Shown: positions 30,393-37,662, numbered from the stretch's first letter. The stretch: 48,640 nt of DNA from Actinomycetes bacterium (GCA_025360085.1 JANYCW010000015.1:1-48640); one strand, 5' to 3'. Notes: generated by a model not told the origin, from the letters alone. A program made the numbers and translations.

Positions 30393-30893
30393 TTACTCAC
30401 TCTGACGTTCAAGGGAGGACCAAATATGGGTTTGAAGTGGGTGGCTCTCGGTGGCCATGTCATAAGCAAAAAAAAGTTCACCTTCAACGAGACCGTAGAG
30501 ACGAGCACCTTTAGTAACTTTCTTCGCCGTTGGTGCTGAATATCCTCTATCTAAAACTAATTGGATTTTGGGACCATCAAAATGTCCGACCCAGCCTTCT
30601 GCAATTCCAGTGTTGTGTGCAAGCACAACCTCCAGCGTTTTATTTTCTTTAATGCGCCAGAAACCAGTTTCAGAGCCACCCGGGCGAAGGATTTCGCCTT
30701 GGCTATCTAAGATCCATGAACGCGAGTAGTAGTTAAGAAATGGGCGTCCATCGTGATTAAAAACTACTTCTTGGGCAAATTCGAAAGGCTCAATTGTTGG
30801 ATATTCTCCACGACCTTTTCCACGCCATGTACCCACAAGCCACGCCAACGGGTTCAAATCAGTATGAACTCCTTCTGGGATTGTAAATACCAT
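30393..30893 (-). CDS. Nitrobindin / FABP-like beta-barrel protein
   Basis: 166 aa. LNPLAWLVGTWRGKGRGEYP contains the GxWxGxG signature of the THAP4/nitrobindin family, a ten-stranded barrel that binds ferric heme. The conserved proximal histidine is in LQTHIWSSLER at the end. Actinobacterial relatives are annotated as peroxynitrite isomerases or FABP-family proteins. Its ATG follows immediately on the TAG of the 42-residue membrane peptide, so they are in one transcript. Confidence 0.88.
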   Translation of the reverse strand: MVFTIPEGVHTDLNPLAWLVGTWRGKGRGEYPTIEPFEFAQEVVFNHDGRPFLNYYSRSWILDSQGEILRPGGSETGFWRIKENKTLEVVLAHNTGIAEGWVGHFDGPKIQLVLDRGYSAPTAKKVTKGARLYGLVEGELFFAYDMATESHPLQTHIWSSLERQSE

Positions 30894-31022
30894 CTAAGGG
30901 CGTTCTCTTAATTTAGGTGAACGCTTGACCTGCGATTGGCGTCCGCGAAATGCATAGAGAATAAGCGCGATACCAAGAACTATGGCAGCGATACCAAGAA
31001 AAACGGAAGTAAATAACTCCAT
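30894..31022 (-). CDS. Small 42-residue membrane protein
   Basis: Frame MELFTSVFLGIAAIVLGIAL...ILYAFRGRQSQVKRS with one hydrophobic helix (residues about 6-24) and a basic, presumably cytoplasmic, tail ending LRERP. A TAGAGT hexamer ends 6 nt before the ATG, the signature seen before many genes here, and the stop abuts the ATG of the nitrobindin-like gene. Both facts, and the helix, argue for a real gene. I recognise no family. It sits between ygfZ and the heme-binding barrel protein. Confidence 0.75.
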   Translation of the reverse strand: MELFTSVFLGIAAIVLGIALILYAFRGRQSQVKRSPKLRERP

Positions 31023-31028
31023 GGACCA

Positions 31029-31034
31029 ACTCTA
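31029..31034 (-). promoter_or_regulatory. -10 element of the 42-residue membrane protein gene
   Basis: Minus-strand TAGAGT ends 6 nt before ATG 31022, in the 18-bp gap after the ygfZ stop. Confidence 0.5.
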
Positions 31035-31040
31035 CCGCGC

Positions 31041-31940
31041 TTAAACAATGCCCTGCTGCGAAGCCGGGACTCCTTCGACTGTAAGCGTGGCGGTCATTGG
31101 TGTGGTTCGTTTTACGATTGCGAGGGCAATAGTGCCAAGCTCGTGATGTCGCGCAACGGTGCCTATAAAACCAACCGTGGTACCTTCATTTTGAATGAGC
31201 GCACCTTTCGATGGAAATGCCACATCGCTGCCATCTAAGTGCAACATAACTAATCGCCGTGGTGGCTTCCCTAAGTTAAATATTTTAGCGACAGTTTCTT
31301 GGCCGCGGTAGCATCCCTTACTCATATGCACCGCACCATTTAAGACGCCGATTTCATTTGGCAAGGATTTATGATCTGTTTCAAATCCAATTCGCGGGCG
31401 ACCTGCAGCCACGCGTTCGGCATCTAAGGCCCAAGTGCCAACTTGTGTCGCAACTTGATTAAATGTTGAACTTATTTGCGTAATTTCAGCGCGAGGTACA
31501 AGTACAAACGGTCCACCTAAATCGTTTGTCAATCCCGGAGCCTTAAAAACTGCTAACTCATCAGATGCGTCGCGAACATCTACGCGAAGCATGAACTTCA
31601 TTTTTGTTAAATATGCAAGTAAGGCATCAGAATAACCTGGATCTAATATCAACCACGTTGTTGTAGCGTCATCAACAACATTGAATTGAAACTCAATGTG
31701 GCCTTGCGGATCTAAAATCATCGCCGCTTTCCAGACGTCAGGGCTTAAATCATTCAGAAACTGAGTTGTTAAATCATGCAGCCACTTCAAGCGGTCTTGA
31801 CCACTGACTGCAATAATTTTTAAATGTGAAAGATCGGCCCATGCCGAGCCTGCCTCTAAGGCGCGCGCCTCTTTTACAGGTTCGCCAAAGTGCCAGATTG
31901 CACCTTTATCGACCCCTTCTTCCACAATGACAGCGCTCAT
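31041..31940 (-). CDS. ygfZ: YgfZ / GcvT-like folate-binding protein
   Basis: About 299 aa. The YgfZ signature is MSKGCYRGQETVAKIFNLGKPPRRLV (K-G-C-Y-x-G-Q-E, about residue 205). The N-terminal half (LSHLKIIAVSGQDRLKWLHDLTTQFLNDL) is GcvT-like. YgfZ proteins use tetrahydrofolate and support maturation of certain Fe-S enzymes. ATG 31940 overlaps the fur stop as ATGA; the longer frame from 31955 is not needed. Confidence 0.92.
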   Translation of the reverse strand: MSAVIVEEGVDKGAIWHFGEPVKEARALEAGSAWADLSHLKIIAVSGQDRLKWLHDLTTQFLNDLSPDVWKAAMILDPQGHIEFQFNVVDDATTTWLILDPGYSDALLAYLTKMKFMLRVDVRDASDELAVFKAPGLTNDLGGPFVLVPRAEITQISSTFNQVATQVGTWALDAERVAAGRPRIGFETDHKSLPNEIGVLNGAVHMSKGCYRGQETVAKIFNLGKPPRRLVMLHLDGSDVAFPSKGALIQNEGTTVGFIGTVARHHELGTIALAIVKRTTPMTATLTVEGVPASQQGIV

Positions 31941-32341
31941 TGACAGGACGAACAAGTTCCATAGATTGCAAAGTGAGTGACATCGGTCTTAAAACCATAA
32001 TCATCTGCGAGGGAGTTAACGAAGTTAGCGGCAACATCAATTGGCGCGTCACCGACTGATCCGCACTTTCCACACACTAAGTGCAAGTGAGTCAGGACTT
32101 GCGCCGCGTGATAAGTAGCGCCGCCGTGACCTAAATGTGTGTGTACAACTAATCCAACGTTTTCAAGTGTTTCAAGGTTGCGATACACCGTTGAAAGATT
32201 GATCCCTGGGTGGGTAAGGCGCACTTTTTCTGCAATCTCCTCAGGGGTTGAATGCCCTAAATCACGAACGGCAGCTAAAACGAGTTCGCGTTGAGGGGTT
32301 AGCCGCAACCCCTTTTCATGAAGTTCGTGTTTTTTGACCAT
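31937..32341 (-). CDS. Fur-family metalloregulator
   Basis: 134 aa. Winged-helix DNA-binding domain (GLRLTPQRELVLAAV...STVYRNLETLENVGLV, residues 11-66) and a dimerisation domain with the metal site HLHLVCGKCG. Structural-zinc cysteines are Cys90, Cys93, Cys130 and Cys133. Repressor subtype (Zur, Nur, PerR-like) cannot be told safely. In other actinobacteria a Fur-type gene likewise neighbours ygfZ and the nitrobindin gene. It overlaps DUF4395 by 26 bp at its start. Confidence 0.93.
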   Translation of the reverse strand: MVKKHELHEKGLRLTPQRELVLAAVRDLGHSTPEEIAEKVRLTHPGINLSTVYRNLETLENVGLVVHTHLGHGGATYHAAQVLTHLHLVCGKCGSVGDAPIDVAANFVNSLADDYGFKTDVTHFAIYGTCSSCQ

Positions 32342-32783
32342 ATGGCAATCTTAGGCGAAGAAGCAGTACATACAGTTCGCAGCCAAGGCAGAAGTTAAAT
32401 ACCGCATTCAAGAAGGCCGCCGCTAAGGCAAAACTCACGGCAACCATGAATATAGGCTCAATACCAATGGTGTTTCCTGCAATTGCTGCCAAAGCAAAAA
32501 GCAAGCCCACACTTTGAGCAAATTGCGGTGGGCGAACATCCTCCATGTTTGCGGTGCTCTTAAGTCGAGGTCTAATAAATTTTCGAAATATAAAGGCATA
32601 TGGTGTGAACTGTGGTCCTTTAATTGCACCAATGGCAAAGATAACTGCTTGAGCAATCACAATCCAGATATTAGAGGTTACAAGCGCGAACGCTAATACG
32701 ATAGTGGTCAAGCTGGCCGCAAAGCGAGGCCCTCGTGCATCAATTGAATCAACGGCTATTTCTCTTGCTAAAACTTTAGTCAT
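32316..32783 (-). CDS. DUF4395 membrane protein
   Basis: 155 aa, four hydrophobic segments. ARGPRFAASLTTIVLAFAL, GPQFTPYAFIFRKFIRPRL and the C-terminal NFCLGCELY are DUF4395 hallmarks; the CLGC pair may be redox active. DUF4395 genes in actinobacteria usually follow a thioredoxin-like gene and precede sulfurtransferase genes; here only the thioredoxin-like gene is kept. AAAGGA lies about 9 nt before ATG 32783. A short leader-peptide gene sits 50 nt upstream. Confidence 0.88.
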   Translation of the reverse strand: MTKVLAREIAVDSIDARGPRFAASLTTIVLAFALVTSNIWIVIAQAVIFAIGAIKGPQFTPYAFIFRKFIRPRLKSTANMEDVRPPQFAQSVGLLFALAAIAGNTIGIEPIFMVAVSFALAAAFLNAVFNFCLGCELYVLLLRLRLPYGQKTRTS

Positions 32784-32833
32784 GAACTATTCCTTTGTTA
32801 GTTGAATGGATAATTGTTTTTAAATTACAACAA

Positions 32834-32911
32834 TTACATTCGACACAAAGAACCAGCAAGGCGCCCGAAATCAATTACTCGGCGCTTAGTGAAATTGCTA
32901 GCGATAGACAT
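32834..32911 (-). CDS. 25-residue leader peptide of the actinobacterial sulfur-gene type
   Basis: ATG 32911 to TAA 32834 encodes MSIASNF followed by TKRRVIDFGRLAGSLCRM. The string RR-x-[VI]-D-[LF]-x-R-[LV]-[AS]-x-x-[LI]-C-R is the pattern I recall for the short ORFs called putative leader peptide upstream of sulfur-metabolism and thioredoxin/DUF4395 genes in Streptomyces and relatives; I could not run a search. Cys23 near the stop fits a cysteine-sensing attenuator. A TAGAAT hexamer ends 7 nt before the ATG. It occupies the gap between the thioredoxin-like and DUF4395 genes, 50 nt before the latter. Confidence 0.75.
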   Translation of the reverse strand: MSIASNFTKRRVIDFGRLAGSLCRM

Positions 32912-32918
32912 GATATGA

Positions 32919-32924
32919 ATTCTA
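32919..32924 (-). promoter_or_regulatory. -10 element of the leader peptide / DUF4395 transcript
   Basis: Minus-strand TAGAAT ends 7 nt before ATG 32911, giving DUF4395, fur and ygfZ a promoter separate from the thioredoxin gene. Confidence 0.6.
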
Positions 32925-32955
32925 AGGCGTTAAACTTGTTAAAGCGAGTTGCGAA

Positions 32956-33366
32956 CTATTCGCGAATAGCTTCAAGTGCAGAGATGACCTGTTCACGCTT
33001 TGGTGCCCCAACCGCTCGACCCACTTCTCGCCCATACGAATCCAAAATTAACGTCGTTGGAGTGCTCAAAATATTTAACTCTCGCACAAGCTCTAACTGC
33101 GACTCGGCATCAACTTCAACATGGACGACACCGTTTAAACCCATCACTATGTTCTCGAGTAAGACACGTGTTGCTCGACATGGAGTACAAAATGCCGATG
33201 AAAACTGCACCAATGTTGCCCGAGACCCCAACGGCGCACCAATCATCAGCTCTGTTATAAATGCTTGCCCCGATTTTGCTTTTACGCTACCGCGCGAGCG
33301 CTGGTACCAGAGGCCATAGACGCTTGCTAGCCCCAAAACAAGGGCGAGTGGTAGGAATGAATTCAC
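32956..33366 (-). CDS. Membrane-anchored thioredoxin-like protein
   Basis: One N-terminal hydrophobic segment (FLPLALVLGLASVYGLWY) anchors a thioredoxin domain with the redox motif CTPC (QFSSAFCTPCRATRVLL) and the cis-proline STPTTLIL. It probably reduces or exchanges disulfides near the membrane, perhaps with the CLGC pair of DUF4395. Start uncertain: the TTG at 33384 would share bases with the divergent glnR ATG, so I prefer GTG 33366, giving about 136 aa. Confidence 0.82.
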   Translation of the reverse strand: MNSFLPLALVLGLASVYGLWYQRSRGSVKAKSGQAFITELMIGAPLGSRATLVQFSSAFCTPCRATRVLLENIVMGLNGVVHVEVDAESQLELVRELNILSTPTTLILDSYGREVGRAVGAPKREQVISALEAIRE

Positions 33367-33371
33367 AAAGG

Positions 33372-33377
33372 TAGTCT
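33372..33377 (+). promoter_or_regulatory. -10 element of glnR (leaderless)
   Basis: TAGTCT ends 6 nt before ATG 33384, within the very short gap to the divergent thioredoxin-like gene. Confidence 0.6.
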
Positions 33378-33383
33378 GTACCA

Positions 33384-34097
33384 ATGGCCAGAGTGTTGCT
33401 ACTTACACATACATCTGGTGCCAGCGCGGAGGTTTTACCCGCACTTGGTTTACTAGCCCACCATGTTCGTATACTGCCAGCCGAAGCTAGCGTTCTCGTA
33501 GACGTTCCAGATGTTGACGTAATCCTGCTCGATGCACGCCGCGATCTTCCGGGGGCAAAATCTCTTGCACGCTTACTAACTACTACTGGAGTTGGATGTC
33601 CAATTATCGCCATTGCCACTGAGGGTGGGTTATCTGCCGTGAGTGCCGAATGGGGAATCGATGATGTCATGCTCGATACGTCGGGACCGGCAGAAGTCGA
33701 TGCACGTGTGCGCATAGTCGTCGGAAAATACAGTGCGGTAATCGCACAGCGCAATCCGCACTCAGGAGAGATTCGAACCGGTGATGTAGTTATCGATGAG
33801 TCAAGTTATACCGCGCGACTTAAGGGCAATGTCTTAGATTTAACTTTTAAAGAGTTTGAACTTCTTAAATATTTGGCGCAACATCCAGGACGAGTGTTTA
33901 CTCGGGCCCAACTGTTGCAAGAGATTTGGGGTTATGACTACTTTGGGGGCACACGTACCGTCGATGTCCATATCCGCCGTTTGCGTTCAAAACTTGGTCC
34001 CGAATTCGAATCGATCATCGGGACTGTACGTAACGTCGGCTATCGATTTACAATGCCAAGCGGTGGTAACGAAGGCGCCATTAACGAGCGCGTTTGA
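33384..34097 (+). CDS. glnR: GlnR-type nitrogen response regulator
   Basis: 237 aa OmpR-family regulator controlling nitrogen-assimilation genes in actinobacteria. The atypical receiver ([22 protein letters not shown]...[36 protein letters not shown]) closely follows S. coelicolor GlnR, an orphan regulator without a partner kinase. The winged-helix effector is [20 protein letters not shown]...[16 protein letters not shown]...[11 protein letters not shown]. mshD follows after 3 bp, as in mycobacteria (Rv0818-Rv0819). Confidence 0.95.
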   Translation: MARVLLLTHTSGASAEVLPALGLLAHHVRILPAEASVLVDVPDVDVILLDARRDLPGAKSLARLLTTTGVGCPIIAIATEGGLSAVSAEWGIDDVMLDTSGPAEVDARVRIVVGKYSAVIAQRNPHSGEIRTGDVVIDESSYTARLKGNVLDLTFKEFELLKYLAQHPGRVFTRAQLLQEIWGYDYFGGTRTVDVHIRRLRSKLGPEFESIIGTVRNVGYRFTMPSGGNEGAINERV

Positions 34098-34100
34098 GCA

Positions 34101-34574
34101 ATGCGTCACATTTTAAAAATTCACCGCTCTTTACAGGGGACAATTCCAGATACCGATCACGGTTTTACAATCGAAAGCTTTAATCCAGCGGTACATAAGC
34201 AGGCATGGCTAAACCTGAATAATAAAGTATTTGTTAACCATCCCGATCAAGGTAATTGGGCCATGGAGGATCTTGAAAACCGGATGGGCGAACCTTGGTT
34301 TGATTCGGCTGGCTTCTTTCTCGCCATAGACAAGGGGGCGATTGTAGGTACCTGTTGGAGCAAAATTCACCATGATTTAGTGCATCAAGCACCGGTTGGC
34401 GAGCTCTATGTAGTTGGAGTTGATCCAGAGTACATGGGTCACGGAATTGGCCGTGCAGTTTCGATTGCGGCTATGAATTATTTCTTTACCAAAGGCATTA
34501 AGGATGTGATGTTGTACGTCGATGCCGATAATAAAAAAGGCTTAAAACTCTACGAGTCTCTGGGATTTAATTAA
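34101..34574 (+). CDS. mshD: Mycothiol synthase, single GNAT domain only
   Basis: Last step of mycothiol synthesis: acetylates Cys-GlcN-Ins with acetyl-CoA. The 157 residues correspond to the C-terminal, catalytic half of the usual ~300-aa two-GNAT MshD: HRSLQG linker, AWLNLNNKVFVNHPDQGNWAMEDL, EPWFDSAGFFLA, the acetyl-CoA loop VVGVDPEYMGHGIGRAVS, and LYVDADNKKGLKLYESLGF. The N-terminal GNAT domain is absent and the chain stops right after LGFN, about ten residues earlier than relatives. Placement behind glnR supports identity. Whether it is active is unproved. Confidence 0.85.
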   Translation: MRHILKIHRSLQGTIPDTDHGFTIESFNPAVHKQAWLNLNNKVFVNHPDQGNWAMEDLENRMGEPWFDSAGFFLAIDKGAIVGTCWSKIHHDLVHQAPVGELYVVGVDPEYMGHGIGRAVSIAAMNYFFTKGIKDVMLYVDADNKKGLKLYESLGFN

Positions 34575-34578
34575 GGAT

Positions 34579-34611
34579 AGAAAAGGAGCCCGAGGAACTG
34601 ACTCCTTTTCT
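34579..34611. terminator. Bidirectional terminator between mshD and the exported peptide gene
   Basis: AGAAAAGGAG (34579-34588) and CTCCTTTTCT (34602-34611) form a perfect 10-bp stem with a 13-nt loop between two convergent genes, 5 bp after the mshD stop. The stem's own A/T-rich base gives a U-rich end in either direction. Confidence 0.75.
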
Positions 34612-34622
34612 TCCTTGGTGTT

Positions 34623-34742
34623 TTAAGGCCGAACAGGTTCTATAACTTTAGCCGGAACGTTTGCTTTAGCCCCCGTTATACCCGCAAGCGCAAAGAGTCC
34701 AGCCATAGTTGCAGCTGCAATACTTCGCCGAAAGATCCTCAT
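34623..34742 (-). CDS. Small exported peptide, 39 residues
   Basis: ATG 34742 is preceded by GGAGGG with 4-5 nt spacing, one of the strongest ribosome sites in the window. The frame begins MRIFRRSIAAATMAGLFALA, continues GITGAKA and ends NVPAKVIEPVRP. A basic n-region, hydrophobic core and AKA site look like a signal peptide, so processing would release a 12-residue peptide rich in Pro and Val. I recognise no family. A terminator lies just beyond the stop. A 7-bp hairpin is upstream at 34762-34779. Confidence 0.72.
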   Translation of the reverse strand: MRIFRRSIAAATMAGLFALAGITGAKANVPAKVIEPVRP

Positions 34743-34761
34743 GAATCCCTCCAATTTCCCA

Positions 34762-34779
34762 CTTGTTCTTGCGGACAAG
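34762..34779 (-). promoter_or_regulatory. Hairpin in the 5' region of the exported peptide gene
   Basis: CTTGTTC (34762-34768) and GGACAAG (34773-34779) pair over 7 bp (one G-U) around a 4-nt loop, about 20 nt upstream of ATG 34742. It lies between the class V aminotransferase stop and the peptide start and may be a terminator remnant or a translational control element. Confidence 0.4.
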
Positions 34780-34841
34780 CAAAAAGTAAAGGTCGGCTGA
34801 GTGGAAATCCATATATTTAACTGTGTCTTTCTTGTGAGTTG

Positions 34842-36044
34842 CTATCCAACCAACTCTTGAAGAGCGTGAACGAGGCGATCAATATCGTGCCGAGTTGAAT
34901 AAGGTGCCAATCCTGCACGCAGTGCGCCGCCATCACCTAAGCCAAGTTTTCTAGATACCTCAAGAGCATAAAAATTGTGCGCGGGAAGATTTATTTTTTT
35001 AGTAGCTAACCTTCTATACACTTCGGAACTTTCGTGGCCTTGAAATGAGAAATAAATCGTAGGGGTGCGGTGCTTGGCATGGCTATACATCATTACATGT
35101 GGGAGTTTTTTAATTGCGCTCTCCATATACTCCAAAAGCTCATCTTCATACTTTTCGAGAACTCCCATTGAGTTGACTATTTTTTCTCGCCGTGTCATAC
35201 CGGTTCCTGGTGCCATTTCGGCGATGAAGTCAATGGCGGCGGTGCAGCCAGCCATAATTTCATAGGGAAGTGTGCCGAATTCAAACTTTTCCGGAACAGC
35301 GATAGTCGACGGTAAAAGTCGATCATTTTCGAGCGAGTTTAAAAGTGCTGGCGATGCTGCTAGAGCTGCGCAGTGTGGTCCCATTAACTTGTAAAATGAA
35401 AAGCCAAAAAAATCTGCATCAATATCTTTAACACTAATGGCAGCGTGTGGAGTCAAGTGCACGCCATCGACGTAGAAAAGCGCACCAGTTTTGTGCACGG
35501 CATTTCCTATAGCCTTTAGATCAGGCCGCGTACCCAGCGTATTTCCAGCACCGGTAACTGCAACAAGCTTGGTTTTATCTGAGAGAACTGCTTCAACGGC
35601 CTCAACTGTTAGCTCTGAGGTGGCAACATCGAATTCGGCCCATCGCACGCTTGCGCCGACGGCCTGCGCGGCTTGAATCCATGGACGAATATTTGAATCA
35701 TGATCTAAACGCGAAACTACAATTTCATCACCAGACTTCCAACTCTTGGCTAAAGTACGCGAAAAGTCATAAGTCAGTTGAGTCCATGAGCGGCCATACA
35801 CAACACCAAGTGGATCAACATCGATTAAATCACCAACGGCGTTTCGAAATTCAAGCACAATATCATTGGCATTTTTCTCAGACTCAGTAAGTACGTTGCG
35901 GTTAGATATTGGCTTAGTAATAGCCGCCGCAATCGCCGCGCCAACAACGTCAGGGACTTGACTACCACCTGGGCCATCAAAGAAGGCGATACCAGTATTG
36001 AGTGAGGGAAAGTGGGAGCGAACTCTATCTACGTTGTATTCCAT
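34842..36044 (-). CDS. Class V aminotransferase, cysteine desulfurase-like
   Basis: About 400 aa, fold-type I PLP enzyme. VDRVRSHFPSLNTGIAFFDGPGGSQVP, SRLDHDSNIRPW, FYVDGVHLTPH (the Asp binding the PLP ring) and FFGFSFYKLMGPHCAAL with the PLP lysine (about residue 217) match the cysteine-desulfurase-like subfamily (TIGR01976), whose members lack an assigned role. I see no IscS/SufS-type cysteine loop. ATG 36044 with its -10 hexamer is preferred; the frame extended to 36113 would enter the upstream pseudogene. Confidence 0.9.
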   Translation of the reverse strand: MEYNVDRVRSHFPSLNTGIAFFDGPGGSQVPDVVGAAIAAAITKPISNRNVLTESEKNANDIVLEFRNAVGDLIDVDPLGVVYGRSWTQLTYDFSRTLAKSWKSGDEIVVSRLDHDSNIRPWIQAAQAVGASVRWAEFDVATSELTVEAVEAVLSDKTKLVAVTGAGNTLGTRPDLKAIGNAVHKTGALFYVDGVHLTPHAAISVKDIDADFFGFSFYKLMGPHCAALAASPALLNSLENDRLLPSTIAVPEKFEFGTLPYEIMAGCTAAIDFIAEMAPGTGMTRREKIVNSMGVLEKYEDELLEYMESAIKKLPHVMMYSHAKHRTPTIYFSFQGHESSEVYRRLATKKINLPAHNFYALEVSRKLGLGDGGALRAGLAPYSTRHDIDRLVHALQELVG

Positions 36045-36051
36045 GTGCGGC

Positions 36052-36057
36052 AGGCTA
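36052..36057 (-). promoter_or_regulatory. -10 element of the class V aminotransferase gene
   Basis: Minus-strand TAGCCT ends 7 nt before ATG 36044 and includes the stop codon of the upstream pseudogene. Confidence 0.5.
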
Positions 36058-36885
36058 CCACTGTGTGAGTTCGGTACACATCGTTCGAAAAGCCTTTGTA
36101 TGGGCATCGACAACCGTGGTATCCGGAGACATTAAGGCCATGTTGTGAAATGGTGTAATCAAAAACCCATCGTTGAGCATGCGCAAATGGATGAATTGTT
36201 CTAATTCAAAATCTCCTGCGAGATCGGCTTCGGCGCCCGTAACCGGCGGCGTTTTTGCAAACATATATTCACCTCGGGCACCTAAACGGTTACATGTCCA
36301 AGGCAGTTCAAACTCCATTATTGCCGCAACATCACAATGGGCTAAGGCTCTCTCCATGCCAGCAATGTCGTTGAAGGCGACAACACGAGTCGTAACATCT
36401 AATGCGACGGGAGCCCCAATATTTCCTTGGCGGGCTACTGTTTTCCCGGTCTCATCAAGAGTTGCAAAGCTCTCATCGACACTTCCGTGATATCAGCGAT
36501 CAATAACAATGAACTTGGAACGACCTGTAATCATGCGCGCATATCGAATCACATGCCGGTTAGCATCGGTCGCCGAAACCGTGAACTGCCATAGTAGCAG
36601 GCCAAAGCGGCGAGCTAATTCTGCTGAAACGATTATGGCATCGGCCGTGGGCAGCATGGTGGTAATTCCCTTACCGACTTGACTGGTCACTCCCCTAAAC
36701 AAAAATCAATATACGTATTTCCGTCTTGGATACGTCCCGGGCCATTTCGCCATCCACGACATAGGGAGACCACCGGGCATATTGGTTTTGGCCTGCTCAA
36801 AGTACTCTCCACTCTTTGGGTGCTTGGCCAAGAAACGTACATGCTCGATCTCTGTTAAGTGTTTTAGGGTATCCCGATTAATCAA
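36055..36885 (-). pseudogene. Decayed class III aminotransferase (glutamate-1-semialdehyde aminotransferase-like)
   Basis: Minus-strand pieces in order: a start region ending NMPGGLPMSWMAKWPG; a shifted piece QDGNTYIDFCLGE ending in TGA; GITTMLPTADAIIVSAELARRFG to ITGRSKFIVIDR, then an in-frame TGA at 36493-36495 where relatives have Cys (GCYHGSVDE); YHGSVDESFATLDE to CDVAAIM; then directly the C-terminal ELPWTCNRLGARGEYMF...FLITPFHNMALMSP. About 200 residues with the PLP lysine are missing between AAIM and the C-terminal block, and two shorter gaps occur earlier. Intact relatives are about 430-450 aa. It cannot make an active enzyme. Confidence 0.88.
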
Positions 36886-36888
36886 GTG

Positions 36889-37662
36889 TTAATCCATATC
36901 TAGGCGCTCGAACACAAACAGGGCTTCAATATAATCTTCGCCCGTGATTCCTAAATTTTGTGCATCGGGCGGCGCCGTTTGCGGTTCGATGCATATACCT
37001 TCGCTATCTTCAGAATATACAACCCACCACGGAGCATCACTTTCGATTGAGATCCGCGCGAGACCATCCCAAACAACGGCCGGGGTTCCTTTAACGCCTG
37101 TAAATGCATCATCCCAAGGCGCAGACGTGGGTGCGCACCGCTCACCGGTTGGAATACCTTCAAAGTTGCGCACGAGCATCTGTGTTGCTTCAAATTCGAT
37201 TTCAGCACTTGCTCCGCGATCTAGATCACGGGCAAACCATGGATGCATTCCCATCCAAACAGGTAAATCGCAGCCATTAGCATCATATTCAAGTGACCAA
37301 CGAACGGCATCATCGAGAACTTCAATCCGTTGTTCGACGCTCGCGCCGTTATAAGGCGCCGGTAAGTGCAGTAACGATCTACCAGGTCCAATCTCTTGCC
37401 ACGATGAGATTAAACCAAAGCCATGCAAAGCATGCGGCGGATCAATAGTTGCCGGCAATTGAAAACTCACTCCCTTTGAATTGGTAATTAATCCTTCATT
37501 GATTCGACCGGCCCACGGCACCATTGAATACCAACCCGATGTATGAACTTGGCCACGAAATGGCACGGCGAATTCATTATCGCGCCATTTGAGCGAAACG
37601 ATACGCCCCCCATTGTCATCATCAATTGCAATTTGGAATTCGGCATCATCGATAAACTGCAT
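36889..37662 (-). CDS. Aldose 1-epimerase (galactose mutarotase-like)
   Basis: 257 aa, beta-sandwich of the aldose-epimerase superfamily. GGRIVSLKWRDNEFAVPF, SMVPWAGRI (conserved Arg), PHALHGFG (His), and MGMHPWFARDL (second His) mark the active site, and EPQTAPPDA near the end supplies the catalytic glutamate. It interconverts alpha and beta anomers of a hexose. Its ATG follows the PfkB kinase stop directly (TAAATG), so it belongs to the small sugar operon upstream. Confidence 0.9.
   Translation of the reverse strand: MQFIDDAEFQIAIDDDNGGRIVSLKWRDNEFAVPFRGQVHTSGWYSMVPWAGRINEGLITNSKGVSFQLPATIDPPHALHGFGLISSWQEIGPGRSLLHLPAPYNGASVEQRIEVLDDAVRWSLEYDANGCDLPVWMGMHPWFARDLDRGASAEIEFEATQMLVRNFEGIPTGERCAPTSAPWDDAFTGVKGTPAVVWDGLARISIESDAPWWVVYSEDSEGICIEPQTAPPDAQNLGITGEDYIEALFVFERLDMD

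Noticed and set aside
36493-36495. In-frame TGA at a conserved Cys codon in the aminotransferase could encode selenocysteine.
   Set aside because: The same gene has several deletions, including the PLP-lysine region, and a frame change, so plain gene decay explains the TGA. No SECIS-like hairpin was evident just downstream.
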